A stretch of DNA of 9,764 nucleotides, taken from Actinomycetes bacterium (GTDB lineage: Bacteria > Actinomycetota > Actinomycetes > Mycobacteriales > Micromonosporaceae). The notes beneath the pieces were generated by a model, which saw only the letters and a program-made list of their open reading frames with translations, had not been told where the DNA came from and ran no database searches. Numbering within the stretch: the first letter of the stretch is position 1; the number at the start of each line of letters is the position of its first letter. Made by a program: the position numbers and the translations under genes. The DNA lies in assembly GCA_023437285.1 (NCBI GenBank), contig JAEZGP010000753.1:1-9764 (forward strand), read 5' to 3'. Positions 1 to 5,467 of this stretch are shown one piece after another.

Positions 1-1
1 G

Positions 2-664
2 GTGACGACCGACCACATCTCGCCGGCCGGGTCCATCAAGGCCGACTCGCCCGCCGGCCGGTACCTCACCGCGCACGGCGTCGACAAGCGGGACTTCAAC
101 TCCTACGGGTCGCGGCGCGGCAACCACGAGGTGATGATCCGGGGCACCTTCGCGAACATCCGGCAGCGCAACCAGCTCGTGCCCGGAGTCGAGGGCGGCA
201 TCACCCGCAACCACCTCACCGGCGAGCAGGAGTCGATCTACGACGCCTCGGTCGCCTACCAGGCGGCCGGCGTGCCGCTCGTCATCCTCGCCGGCAAGGA
301 GTACGGCTCGGGCTCCTCGCGTGACTGGGCGGCGAAGGGGACGATGCTGCTCGGCGTCCGCGCGGTCATCGCCGAGTCGTTCGAGCGCATCCACCGCAGC
401 AACCTCATCGGCATGGGCGTGCTGCCACTGCAGTTCCCGGCCGGGCAGACCGCCGAGTCGTTGGGTCTGACCGGCACCGAACAGCTCACGATCTCCGGCA
501 TCACGGCGCTCAACGAGGGTCGTACCCCCCGGACGGTCACAGTCTCCACCGACACCGGCAGGTCTTTCGATGCCATCGTCCGCATCGACACTCCTGGCGA
601 GGCGGACTACTACCGCCACGGCGGCATCCTGCACTACGTCCTGCGCAAGATGCTGGCCGCCTAG
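2..664 (+). CDS. acn: Aconitate hydratase, C-terminal part (5' end outside window)
   Basis: This is the C-terminal ~220 residues of an AcnA/IRP1-type aconitase, which isomerises citrate to isocitrate in the cytosolic TCA cycle using a [4Fe-4S] cluster. The reading frame is open from the first bases, and the visible start [10 protein letters not shown] is an internal family motif, not a true start. The swivel domain is clear: [16 protein letters not shown] (about residues 98-113) carries the substrate-binding Ser/Arg loop, and [21 protein letters not shown] follows at about 125-145. The cluster-ligand cysteines and N-terminal domains lie upstream of the window. The C-terminus RKMLAA is natural, and the gene ends just before a strong hairpin. 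Aconitases of this type are about 900 aa, so roughly a quarter is visible. An AcnR-like repressor gene lies 2.3 kb downstream. Confidence 0.97.
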   Translation: MTTDHISPAGSIKADSPAGRYLTAHGVDKRDFNSYGSRRGNHEVMIRGTFANIRQRNQLVPGVEGGITRNHLTGEQESIYDASVAYQAAGVPLVILAGKEYGSGSSRDWAAKGTMLLGVRAVIAESFERIHRSNLIGMGVLPLQFPAGQTAESLGLTGTEQLTISGITALNEGRTPRTVTVSTDTGRSFDAIVRIDTPGEADYYRHGGILHYVLRKMLAA

Positions 665-673
665 CTCCGCAGG

Positions 674-720
674 CGACGAACCGGATTGGCGCTCTCGGCG
701 GGCACCAATCCGGTTCGTCG
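674..720. terminator. Bidirectional terminator between acn and the RIO kinase gene
   Basis: A perfect 16-bp inverted repeat (cgacgaaccggattgg at 674-689, ccaatccggttcgtcg at 705-720) with a 15-nt loop fills the gap between two convergent stop codons (664 and 724). There is no U-tract, as is usual for actinobacterial hairpin terminators. Its symmetry and position suit termination in both directions. Confidence 0.85.
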
Positions 721-723
721 TGT

Positions 724-1665
724 TCAGCGCAGTCCGGCTTCGTCGGCCAGTTCCCGCGCCAACGACTCGCCGTCGGCGGTGTCGAGGCCGTGGGCGGCGA
801 ACCAGGTCGCGACGTTCACCGCGTCGCGGCGCAGGAACTCCCGCCCGCGCGGGTTGGCGATGACGTCCACGACCTGCGGCAGGTCGATCATCACCAGCCG
901 TCCCTCGTGGACCAGCAGGTTGTACGCCGACAGGTCGCCGTGGGCCCGCCCGGTGCGGGCGAGCATCAGGAGCGCGTCGACCAGTTGCCCCCACAGGTCG
1001 GCGAGGTCGGCCTCGTCGCGGCGCACCTGGGCCAGCCGCGGGGCGGCCGTACCGTCGGGATCGCCGATGAACTCCAGCAGCACCTCGGTGCCCAGGATCT
1101 GCACCGGGTACGGCACGGGCAGGCCGAGCGTCCACAGGTCGCACAGCGCCCCGAACTCCGCCGAGGCCCACTGCCCGGCGATGGCCTCCTTGCCGAACGA
1201 GCTGCGCGACGACATGGCCCGGTTGACCCGGGACTCGCGTACCCGGCGCCCTTCCAGGTAGCCGGAGTCGCGGTGGAACATCCGGTGCTCCGACGAGCGG
1301 TACCGCTTGGCGGCCAGCAGGCAGCGCCGGTCGGTGTCCGGCACGGCCCGCTCGACGAGCCAGACGTCGGCCTCCTTGCCGGTCTTGAGCACGCCGCGCT
1401 CGATGTCGACGGCGGCGAGTTCCGTGACGAGCCAGTCGGGGTACGGGCGGGGCCCGCGTTCGCCGGCCGCGGACTGGTCCCAGGTGGACCAGCGGTCGCC
1501 CGTACCCGGTGTGTCGTCCTCGTCGGCGAGCCGGCGGCGGTGGCCGCGGCCCTCGAACAGTTCGGCGTCGTCGTCGAACCGTACGTTGGTCGGCTGGTGG
1601 GCGTCGTCGTCGAACCGGCGCTTGCCGCGTCGACGGCTGGGTGTTTCAGAATCGTGCATCCGCAC
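724..1665 (-). CDS. RIO-type serine/threonine protein kinase
   Basis: This 313-aa protein has a RIO1-like kinase domain. A basic/acidic, low-complexity N-terminus (about residues 1-85) precedes the catalytic part. KTGKEADVWLV (95-105) is the RIO-type nucleotide-binding loop, AAKRY holds the probable phosphate-anchoring Lys (K120), LLEFIGD is the hinge (196-202), AHGDLSAYN (241-249) is the catalytic loop with Asp244 and Asn249, and MIDLPQ (259-264) carries the metal-binding Asp261. All key residues are present, so activity is expected. RIO proteins are ATPases/kinases known from ribosome maturation in archaea and eukaryotes; the bacterial role and substrate are not evident here. The GTG start at 1665 is chosen because GAGGAG (1674-1679) lies 8 nt upstream; an ATG at 1659 is the alternative. 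The gene is convergent with acn and divergent from a PP2C-type phosphatase gene. Confidence 0.92.
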   Translation of the reverse strand: MRMHDSETPSRRRGKRRFDDDAHQPTNVRFDDDAELFEGRGHRRRLADEDDTPGTGDRWSTWDQSAAGERGPRPYPDWLVTELAAVDIERGVLKTGKEADVWLVERAVPDTDRRCLLAAKRYRSSEHRMFHRDSGYLEGRRVRESRVNRAMSSRSSFGKEAIAGQWASAEFGALCDLWTLGLPVPYPVQILGTEVLLEFIGDPDGTAAPRLAQVRRDEADLADLWGQLVDALLMLARTGRAHGDLSAYNLLVHEGRLVMIDLPQVVDVIANPRGREFLRRDAVNVATWFAAHGLDTADGESLARELADEAGLR

Positions 1666-1678
1666 GGTGGGATCTCCT

Positions 1679-1704
1679 CGATCAGGGAAGGAAGTTCCCG
1701 ATCG
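1679..1704 (-). promoter_or_regulatory. Hairpin in the 5' leader of the RIO kinase gene
   Basis: The sequence cgatc-a-gggaa / ttccc-gatcg (1679-1689 and 1695-1704) folds into a 10-bp stem with one bulged A and a 5-nt loop. It directly abuts the GAGGAG ribosome-binding site of the kinase. It could affect translation initiation or be an operator; neither is shown. Confidence 0.35.
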
Positions 1705-1865
1705 GACCGTGCGGACGCGCGGTGGCGACGAGCGGTCAGGCGATCGGGAGCAGGGCAGCCGGCATCGGCCGCGCGACAGGCGCGTACATCGAGGTCAGCC
1801 TCCCTTCCCTGACGGGGCACCGGCGTCCGGAGCGACGCCCACGGTGCGGACAGCGGCCATCATTG

Positions 1866-1908
1866 CCGACCGGGGCGGGGCGTGCAACCGGTTTACCGAC
1901 CGGGGCGG
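1866..1908 (+). repeat. 13-bp direct repeat in the kinase/phosphatase divergent promoter region
   Basis: The 13-mer ccgaccggggcgg occurs at 1866-1878 and again at 1896-1908. The copies are exactly 30 bp apart (about three helical turns), 39 bp before the phosphatase GTG. The rest of the 281-bp intergenic region (1666-1946) shows no gene. Same-face spacing upstream of a start suggests an activator or repressor site, but GC-rich chance repetition is possible. Confidence 0.45.
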
Positions 1909-1946
1909 CCTCACCGCCGGCGACCTCGATCACGCATCATGGAGCC

Positions 1947-2945
1947 GTGGCCGCGGTCCCCCATTCCCCCGACGCCACCGACCACGTGGGTGAGGACCAG
2001 TGGTGGCTGCCGGTCGCCGACCCGGCGGGGGTCGCCGCCGTGAGCCGGGCCGCCGCCTCCGTCGCCAGCGCCCTGCGGCTGTCGGAGGCCCGCATCGCCG
2101 TCGTGGCCGAGGTCGGTGCCGAGGTCGCCGCCCAACTCCTGCGCCGCACGGTCTCCGGCTGGGTACTCATCCGCACGCTGCGGTCCGGCCCGGAGCGCGG
2201 CGTGGGGGTGGTCGGGCTGGCCGCCGCCGACGGGCCGGTGGGCATCGGCCAGCCGGGGCACAACCTCCTACTGGACCTGCCTGGCGCCAGCCACGTCGAC
2301 GGGTACGCCTGGCCGGGAGCCGGCGTCGTCGTGACGGCGTCGGTCTGGCCCGGCACGGCCACTGAGCCCTGGGCCGACGGCCTGACCGCGCCGATCCCCG
2401 GCGAGGAGGTCAGCGGCGACCGGTGGGCGGTCCGCGAGCTGGACGGACGCCGCCAGGTGATGCTCTGCGACGGCCTGGGCCACGGGGCCGCCGCCGCGAC
2501 CGCCAGTCGCGCCGCCATCGAGGCGTTCCTGGTCGCCCCCGTGTCCGGGCCGCGCGCCGCCGTGGATCACATTCACAGATCATTGGCGAGTACGCGCGGC
2601 GGCGTGGTCGCCGTCGCGGAGCTCAACCCGCGCCGGGGGCTGCTGCGCTACTGCGGCATCGGCAACATCGCCGGCTGGGTGGTGGAGCCGGAGTCCCGGC
2701 ACGGCATGGTGTCCGTGCCCGGCATCGTGGGCCACCAGCGCCGCGACATCCGCGAGTTCGAGTACCCGCTCACGCCGGCCACCGTCGTGGTGATGCACTC
2801 GGACGGGCTGGACGACAGCTGGGACCTGTCGCGCTACCCGGGCCTGCTGGCGCGCTCGCCGCTCGTGGTGGCGGCGACGCTGCTCCGCGACGCCCGTACG
2901 GGTCGCGACGACGCCTGCGTCGTCGTGGCCCGCCCCGAGGTTTAG
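1947..2945 (+). CDS. RsbT-like degenerate ATPase domain fused to SpoIIE/RsbX-type PP2C phosphatase
   Basis: This 332-aa soluble protein has two domains. Residues ~20-140 resemble the HATPase fold of anti-sigma kinases (RsbT/RsbW type). At the Asn-box position where RsbT has EL-A-T-N the protein reads EVAAQLLRR, and the DxGPG box is replaced by AADGPVG, so ATP binding looks lost. Residues ~155-332 form a SpoIIE-family PP2C phosphatase: LCDGLGHG (173-180), GIGNIAG (237-243), HSDGLDD (284-290) and GRDDACVVV (319-327) hold the metal-binding aspartates, which are intact. Such proteins usually dephosphorylate STAS anti-anti-sigma factors in stress signalling. No sigma or STAS gene is visible nearby. 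The GTG at 1947 is the most upstream plausible start (poor SD); a GTG at 1986 is the alternative, and the frame is open upstream without another good start. It is divergent from the RIO kinase, and its stop lies inside the palindrome before the TetR gene. Confidence 0.85.
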   Translation: MAAVPHSPDATDHVGEDQWWLPVADPAGVAAVSRAAASVASALRLSEARIAVVAEVGAEVAAQLLRRTVSGWVLIRTLRSGPERGVGVVGLAAADGPVGIGQPGHNLLLDLPGASHVDGYAWPGAGVVVTASVWPGTATEPWADGLTAPIPGEEVSGDRWAVRELDGRRQVMLCDGLGHGAAAATASRAAIEAFLVAPVSGPRAAVDHIHRSLASTRGGVVAVAELNPRRGLLRYCGIGNIAGWVVEPESRHGMVSVPGIVGHQRRDIREFEYPLTPATVVVMHSDGLDDSWDLSRYPGLLARSPLVVAATLLRDARTGRDDACVVVARPEV

Positions 2946-2970
2946 CAAGCCGTACGTACGGCTTGCTAAA
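2941..2970. promoter_or_regulatory. Perfect 30-bp palindrome, probable operator of the AcnR-like repressor
   Basis: Bases 2941-2970 are a perfect, uninterrupted palindrome with half-site tttagcaagccgtac, centred on GTAC. It covers the phosphatase stop codon and ends 27 bp before the TetR-type GTG start. A dyad this long directly upstream of a TetR-family gene is typical of an autoregulatory operator. A second role as terminator of the phosphatase gene is possible, although the lack of a loop makes a good RNA hairpin less likely. Confidence 0.85.
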
Positions 2971-2991
2971 CGCCCGCGCGCCTGTCACGAT
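2963..2991 (+). promoter_or_regulatory. Candidate promoter giving a leaderless TetR mRNA
   Basis: TTGCTA (2963-2968), a 17-bp spacer, then CACGAT (2986-2991), ends 6 bp before the GTG at 2998. No Shine-Dalgarno is present. This geometry fits a leaderless transcript starting at the GTG. The -35 element lies inside the right half of the palindrome, so a bound repressor would block it. The -10 is imperfect. Confidence 0.4.
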
Positions 2992-2997
2992 CGAACT

Positions 2998-3567
2998 GTG
3001 CCCAGGGTGAGTCAGGACCAGCTCGACGCCCGCCGCCAGGAGATTCTCTCCGGCGCCCGCGCCTGCTTCGCCCGTTACGGCTACGAGGGCGCCACGGTGC
3101 GCCGCCTCGAGGAGGAGATCGGCCTGTCCCGGGGGGCGATCTTCCATCACTTCCGCGACAAGGACTCGCTGTTTTTGGCCGTGGCGGAGGACGACGTCGC
3201 CACGATGGTCGAGACGGTGGCGCGCAACGGGCTCGTCCAGGTCATGCGCGACCTGCTCGACCGCGCCGGCGAGACCGACGTGGCCGGCTGGCTCGGCACC
3301 CAGCTGGAGGTCTCCCGCCGGCTGCGCACCGATGCCGAGTTCGCCACGCGCTGGTCGGCCCGCTCGGCCGCCATCGCGGCCGCCACCCGCGAGCGCCTGC
3401 AACGCCAGCATGACGCGGGCACCCTGCGCGACGACGTACCGGTGACGGTGCTCGCCCAGTTTCTCGAACTGGCCTACGACGGCCTCGTCCTGCACCTCGC
3501 CGAGGGCCGCCCGGTCGCCGACCTGCACCGCGTCCTCGACGTCGTCGAAGCCGCCGTCCGCCGCTGA
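2998..3567 (+). CDS. acnR: TetR-family transcriptional repressor, AcnR-like
   Basis: This 189-aa cytosolic DNA-binding protein has a TetR_N helix-turn-helix at about residues 14-60: RQEILSGARACFARYGYEGA followed by TVRRLEEEIGLSRGAIFHHF. From recall, this region and the following text (FHHFRDKDSLFLAVAEDD, NGLVQVMRDLL, LEVSRRLRTDAEF) match Corynebacterium glutamicum AcnR closely along its length. AcnR represses the aconitase gene and is encoded next to acn there. The C-terminal ligand domain is full length. In Corynebacterium the effector is citrate with Mg2+; whether that holds here is inference. The GTG start is supported by conserved N-terminal length and by the promoter/operator geometry, not by an SD. 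Acn lies 2.3 kb upstream on the same strand, separated by the kinase and phosphatase genes. Confidence 0.85.
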   Translation: MPRVSQDQLDARRQEILSGARACFARYGYEGATVRRLEEEIGLSRGAIFHHFRDKDSLFLAVAEDDVATMVETVARNGLVQVMRDLLDRAGETDVAGWLGTQLEVSRRLRTDAEFATRWSARSAAIAAATRERLQRQHDAGTLRDDVPVTVLAQFLELAYDGLVLHLAEGRPVADLHRVLDVVEAAVRR

Positions 3568-3573
3568 TATCGG

Positions 3574-3611
3574 ATGGTGTAGATCTACCATCAGAGGTAT
3601 TCTTACACCAT
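3574..3611. promoter_or_regulatory. vapBC promoter/operator with nested inverted repeats
   Basis: Two nested dyads occupy the 42-bp gap before vapB. The outer one is atggtgta (3574-3581) with tacaccat (3604-3611), whose last two bases are the start of the vapB ATG. The inner one is the perfect palindrome gtagatctac (3579-3588). TATTCT (3598-3603) matches the actinobacterial -10 TANNNT and ends 6 bp before the ATG, which suggests a leaderless vapB message. AGAGG at 3593-3597 is a weaker SD alternative. VapB or VapBC binding here would give the usual autorepression. Confidence 0.65.
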
Positions 3612-3882
3612 GGCACTCAACATCAAGGACGTGGAGACCGAGGCGTTAGCGGCCGAGGTGGCGGCCATGACGGGTGAGAACAAGACCCGGGCCATCAATG
3701 TGGCGTTGCGGGAACGCAAGGCTCGTCTGCTCGTCGAACGCACCGCGCGGGAAAGACGCCAGCGGCTGCTCCGGTTCCTCAGCGATGAGGCGTGGCCGCA
3801 GGTCCCCGCGGAACTCCTCGGCAGCGCACCGAGCAAGGCCGAGCGGGAACGCATCCTGGGATACGGCCCGGAGGGCGTGTGA
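3610..3882 (+). CDS. vapB: VapB-type antitoxin (Rv0623-like)
   Basis: This 90-aa protein is of the Rv0623/PSK-type antitoxin family. The N-terminal ~40 residues form a short DNA-binding module: MALNIKDVETEALAAEVAAM, then TGENKTRAINVALRERK, where the TGENKT-A-xx-AL pattern is typical of the family. The Arg/Lys-rich middle (residues 38-58) and the acidic/hydrophobic C-terminal tail are expected to wrap the toxin and block its active site. It is first in a two-gene operon and its stop overlaps the toxin start by 4 bp (GTGA). It should bind its own promoter dyads. The pair follows acnR and is probably an acquired or accessory insertion beside the conserved genes. Confidence 0.92.
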   Translation: MALNIKDVETEALAAEVAAMTGENKTRAINVALRERKARLLVERTARERRQRLLRFLSDEAWPQVPAELLGSAPSKAERERILGYGPEGV

Positions 3883-4277
3883 TCGTCGACAGTTCGGCCC
3901 TGTGCGCGATCCTGCTCCGGGAGTCCGGCTGGGAATCGTTGTTGGAACACGTCGTGATGAGCGGGAGCGACGCGCGCGTGGGAGCCCCGACTCTCACGGA
4001 GACCGGGATCGTTCTGTCGGCTCGCCTCGGCCCGCAGGGCAAAACGCTCCTGGCCCGCTTCGTGCAAGAGAGCAGGCTCCAGGTCGTTCCCTTCACCGAC
4101 GAGCACTGGTCTGTCGCGACCGACGCGTTCCTCCGGTTCGGAAAGGGACGCCATCCAGCCGCTCTCAACTTCGGCGACTGCCTGACGTACGCCGTTGCCC
4201 GCCTGGCCGGGCAGCCCCTGCTCTGCGTCGGCGACGACTTCGCGCAGACGGATCTCGCCGTCGTCACCACCCCGTGA
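3879..4277 (+). CDS. vapC: VapC-type PIN-domain ribonuclease toxin
   Basis: This 132-aa PIN-domain Mg2+-dependent endoribonuclease is the toxin of the pair; VapC enzymes cleave tRNA or rRNA to halt translation. The acidic active site is complete: Asp4 in VIVDSSAL, Glu41 in PTLTETG, Asp100 in NFGDCLTYAVA, and Asp119/Asp120 in the GDDFAQTD motif. Length is normal for the family. The GTG start overlaps the vapB stop (GTGA, 3879-3882), so translation is likely coupled to the antitoxin. An upstream extension of the same frame lies within vapB and has no family support. All catalytic residues are kept and there is no frameshift, so the toxin appears functional. Confidence 0.93.
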   Translation: MIVDSSALCAILLRESGWESLLEHVVMSGSDARVGAPTLTETGIVLSARLGPQGKTLLARFVQESRLQVVPFTDEHWSVATDAFLRFGKGRHPAALNFGDCLTYAVARLAGQPLLCVGDDFAQTDLAVVTTP

Positions 4278-4282
4278 CGGTG

Positions 4283-4337
4283 CGCGGCGCCGCCGAAACG
4301 ACGCCGCGAACCGGTGCGCTGTGCCGCGTTACGCGGC
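4283..4337. terminator. Hairpins between convergent vapC and S1-domain gene
   Basis: Two GC-rich stems sit between the convergent stops. One is cgcggcg (4283-4289) with cgccgcg (4302-4308). The other is gccgcg-tta-cgcggc (4323-4337), whose three-base loop is exactly the TAA stop codon of the S1-domain gene on the minus strand. Together they probably terminate both transcripts; no U-tract is present. Confidence 0.5.
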
Positions 4338-4550
4338 CGACAGGCTGAATCGCGCCTGCTCGGGGTCGATCCCGAGGATGCGGGCCGACACGAGCGTGCC
4401 GACGGCCGGCGAACTGTCGCCGACAAGCAGCCCGTCGAACCCGTCGACCTCGACGAACGCGCCGAACGGCGCGACTGACGTCACGCGGCCCTGCACGACG
4501 TCGCCGACATGGTGGCGGCCCTGGAAGTCCGCCCAGCTGATCTGAGACAT
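4329..4550 (-). CDS. Single S1 RNA-binding domain protein
   Basis: This 73-aa protein is essentially one S1/OB-fold RNA-binding domain: VGDVVQGRVTSVAPFGAFVE is the conserved first half, GLLVGD stands where family members have GLLHIS, and GTLVSARILGIDPEQARFSLS is the last strand pair. Residues 1-12 (MSQISWADFQGR) are a short lead-in. The ATG at 4550 is preferred over an in-frame upstream start because aggaggtgatc, a near-perfect complement of the 16S 3' end, lies 7 nt before it; this implies efficient translation. It is far shorter than ribosomal protein S1, so it is likely an accessory RNA-binding protein acting on mRNA or the ribosome. Partners are unknown. It is convergent with vapC and has its own promoter region. 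Confidence 0.88.
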   Translation of the reverse strand: MSQISWADFQGRHHVGDVVQGRVTSVAPFGAFVEVDGFDGLLVGDSSPAVGTLVSARILGIDPEQARFSLSAA

Positions 4551-4847
4551 GCGATCACCTCCTCCCGTCTCCGCATGCGTCACGAACCGGTACGCGGTTC
4601 ACCGCAGGCGGACCACGGTTGCGAAGTGGGAGAGAAGGCTGCCCCGGACGGCCGCGAGCGCGCGGCGCCGGACGGGCGGTCAACCGACGGCCGGGTCACC
4701 GATCTGTGCAGGGCACAAGGCCCACCCGGCAGTCATGACACCGACGCTACCAGCGTCTCCATCGGACCAGAAGCGGTCTTCCACCGCGCTTGCATGAGAT
4801 CTGCACATTAGCGGACCACCTCGTCGTAGACCGCCGCGCGCAAATGA
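4551..4847. other. Intergenic region without a recognised gene
   Basis: This ~300-bp stretch lies upstream of the S1-domain gene and downstream of the Nudix gene, both on the minus strand. It holds the S1 gene's SD (4551-4563) and presumably its promoter, which I cannot place. Two small stems are present: gaaccg/cggttc (4584-4600) and gacgct-acc-agcgtc (4743-4757). The second could terminate the Nudix transcript. No convincing coding sequence was seen. Confidence 0.5.
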
Positions 4848-5393
4848 TCATGCCTGCTCCTGGCCAGTCCTTTGATCCACGCCGCCGCCGTGCAGATACG
4901 CTGTGCCGCCCTCACGGAGCGCCGCGAGCGCCCCGTGCACGCGGCGCAGAACATAGGGCCGAAGTCGATCGCGCGCCGCACCCAGCTCGCAGAACTCATG
5001 GCTGTCCAGTTCGCCATCGGCAAGGGCGATCCGTGCGATGTCCCCGCCGGAGAGAACGCCCCCATCAAAGATGAACATCAAGCTGTCGTCCCAGGGCCCG
5101 TGTGGCGGAACCCAGTCAACGGCGAGCAGTCGACCGCCCCGCCAGTCGAGGCCGAGTTCCTCCAACACCTCCCGCCGAGCGGCGTCGATAGGCGGCTCAT
5201 TCGCCTCCGCCATTCCGCCGGGAAGATCCCAGTCCGGCTTGTACCGGGGGTTGACCAGCAGGATGCGACCTTCGCCGTCGCGGAAGATGACGTCGGCGCC
5301 GACGCGCTTGCGCGGCTGCGTACGGTTTCCCTCCGCCAGATAGGCCTGGTACGCGGCGGGGTCGCGCTCGTACAGCGGGGCGTCCGTGCTCAT
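4848..5393 (-). CDS. Nudix hydrolase
   Basis: This 181-aa protein has a complete Nudix box at residues 60-82: G60, E66, then REVLEELGL (74-82) with R74, E75, E78 and E79, fitting GX5EX7REUXEEXGU. These residues bind Mg2+ and hydrolyse nucleoside diphosphates linked to another group. The strand before the box (KRVGADVIFRDGEGRILLVN, then DWDLPGG) is standard. The substrate cannot be predicted, and the tail beyond residue 155 (GGTAYLHGGG) is Gly-rich. The ATG at 5393 is chosen because the protein then begins with a normal lead-in; ATG 5411 is in frame, and neither has a strong SD. The gene starts 74 bp after the stop of the XRE regulator on the same strand, so the two are probably co-transcribed. 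Confidence 0.9.
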   Translation of the reverse strand: MSTDAPLYERDPAAYQAYLAEGNRTQPRKRVGADVIFRDGEGRILLVNPRYKPDWDLPGGMAEANEPPIDAARREVLEELGLDWRGGRLLAVDWVPPHGPWDDSLMFIFDGGVLSGGDIARIALADGELDSHEFCELGAARDRLRPYVLRRVHGALAALREGGTAYLHGGGVDQRTGQEQA

Positions 5394-5467
5394 GTCACCA
5401 GCCGACCGCATGTGGGCAGGCTGACGTGCGAGGGGTGTCCGCGACCGTTCGCCATCAGGAGAAAGGG

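Noticed and set aside
1696..1749. 9-bp inverted repeat tcccgatcg/cgatcggga with a 36-nt loop
   Set aside because: The loop is long and CGATCG-type repeats are common in this GC-rich DNA; the closer hairpin at 1679-1704 uses the same bases better.
790..1812. Long plus-strand open frame of about 340 codons opposite the RIO kinase
   Set aside because: It is the antisense shadow of a GC-rich gene; the translation is low-complexity and the kinase on the other strand has all catalytic motifs.
1509..1946. Upstream extension of the phosphatase gene
   Set aside because: The frame overlaps the RIO kinase gene antisense, is Arg/Pro-rich, and the conserved domain starts after 1986; the GTG at 1947 suffices.
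4509..4811. Plus-strand open frames in the 4.5-4.8 kb gap
   Set aside because: They overlap the S1-domain gene antisense, have no RBS and show no protein motif.
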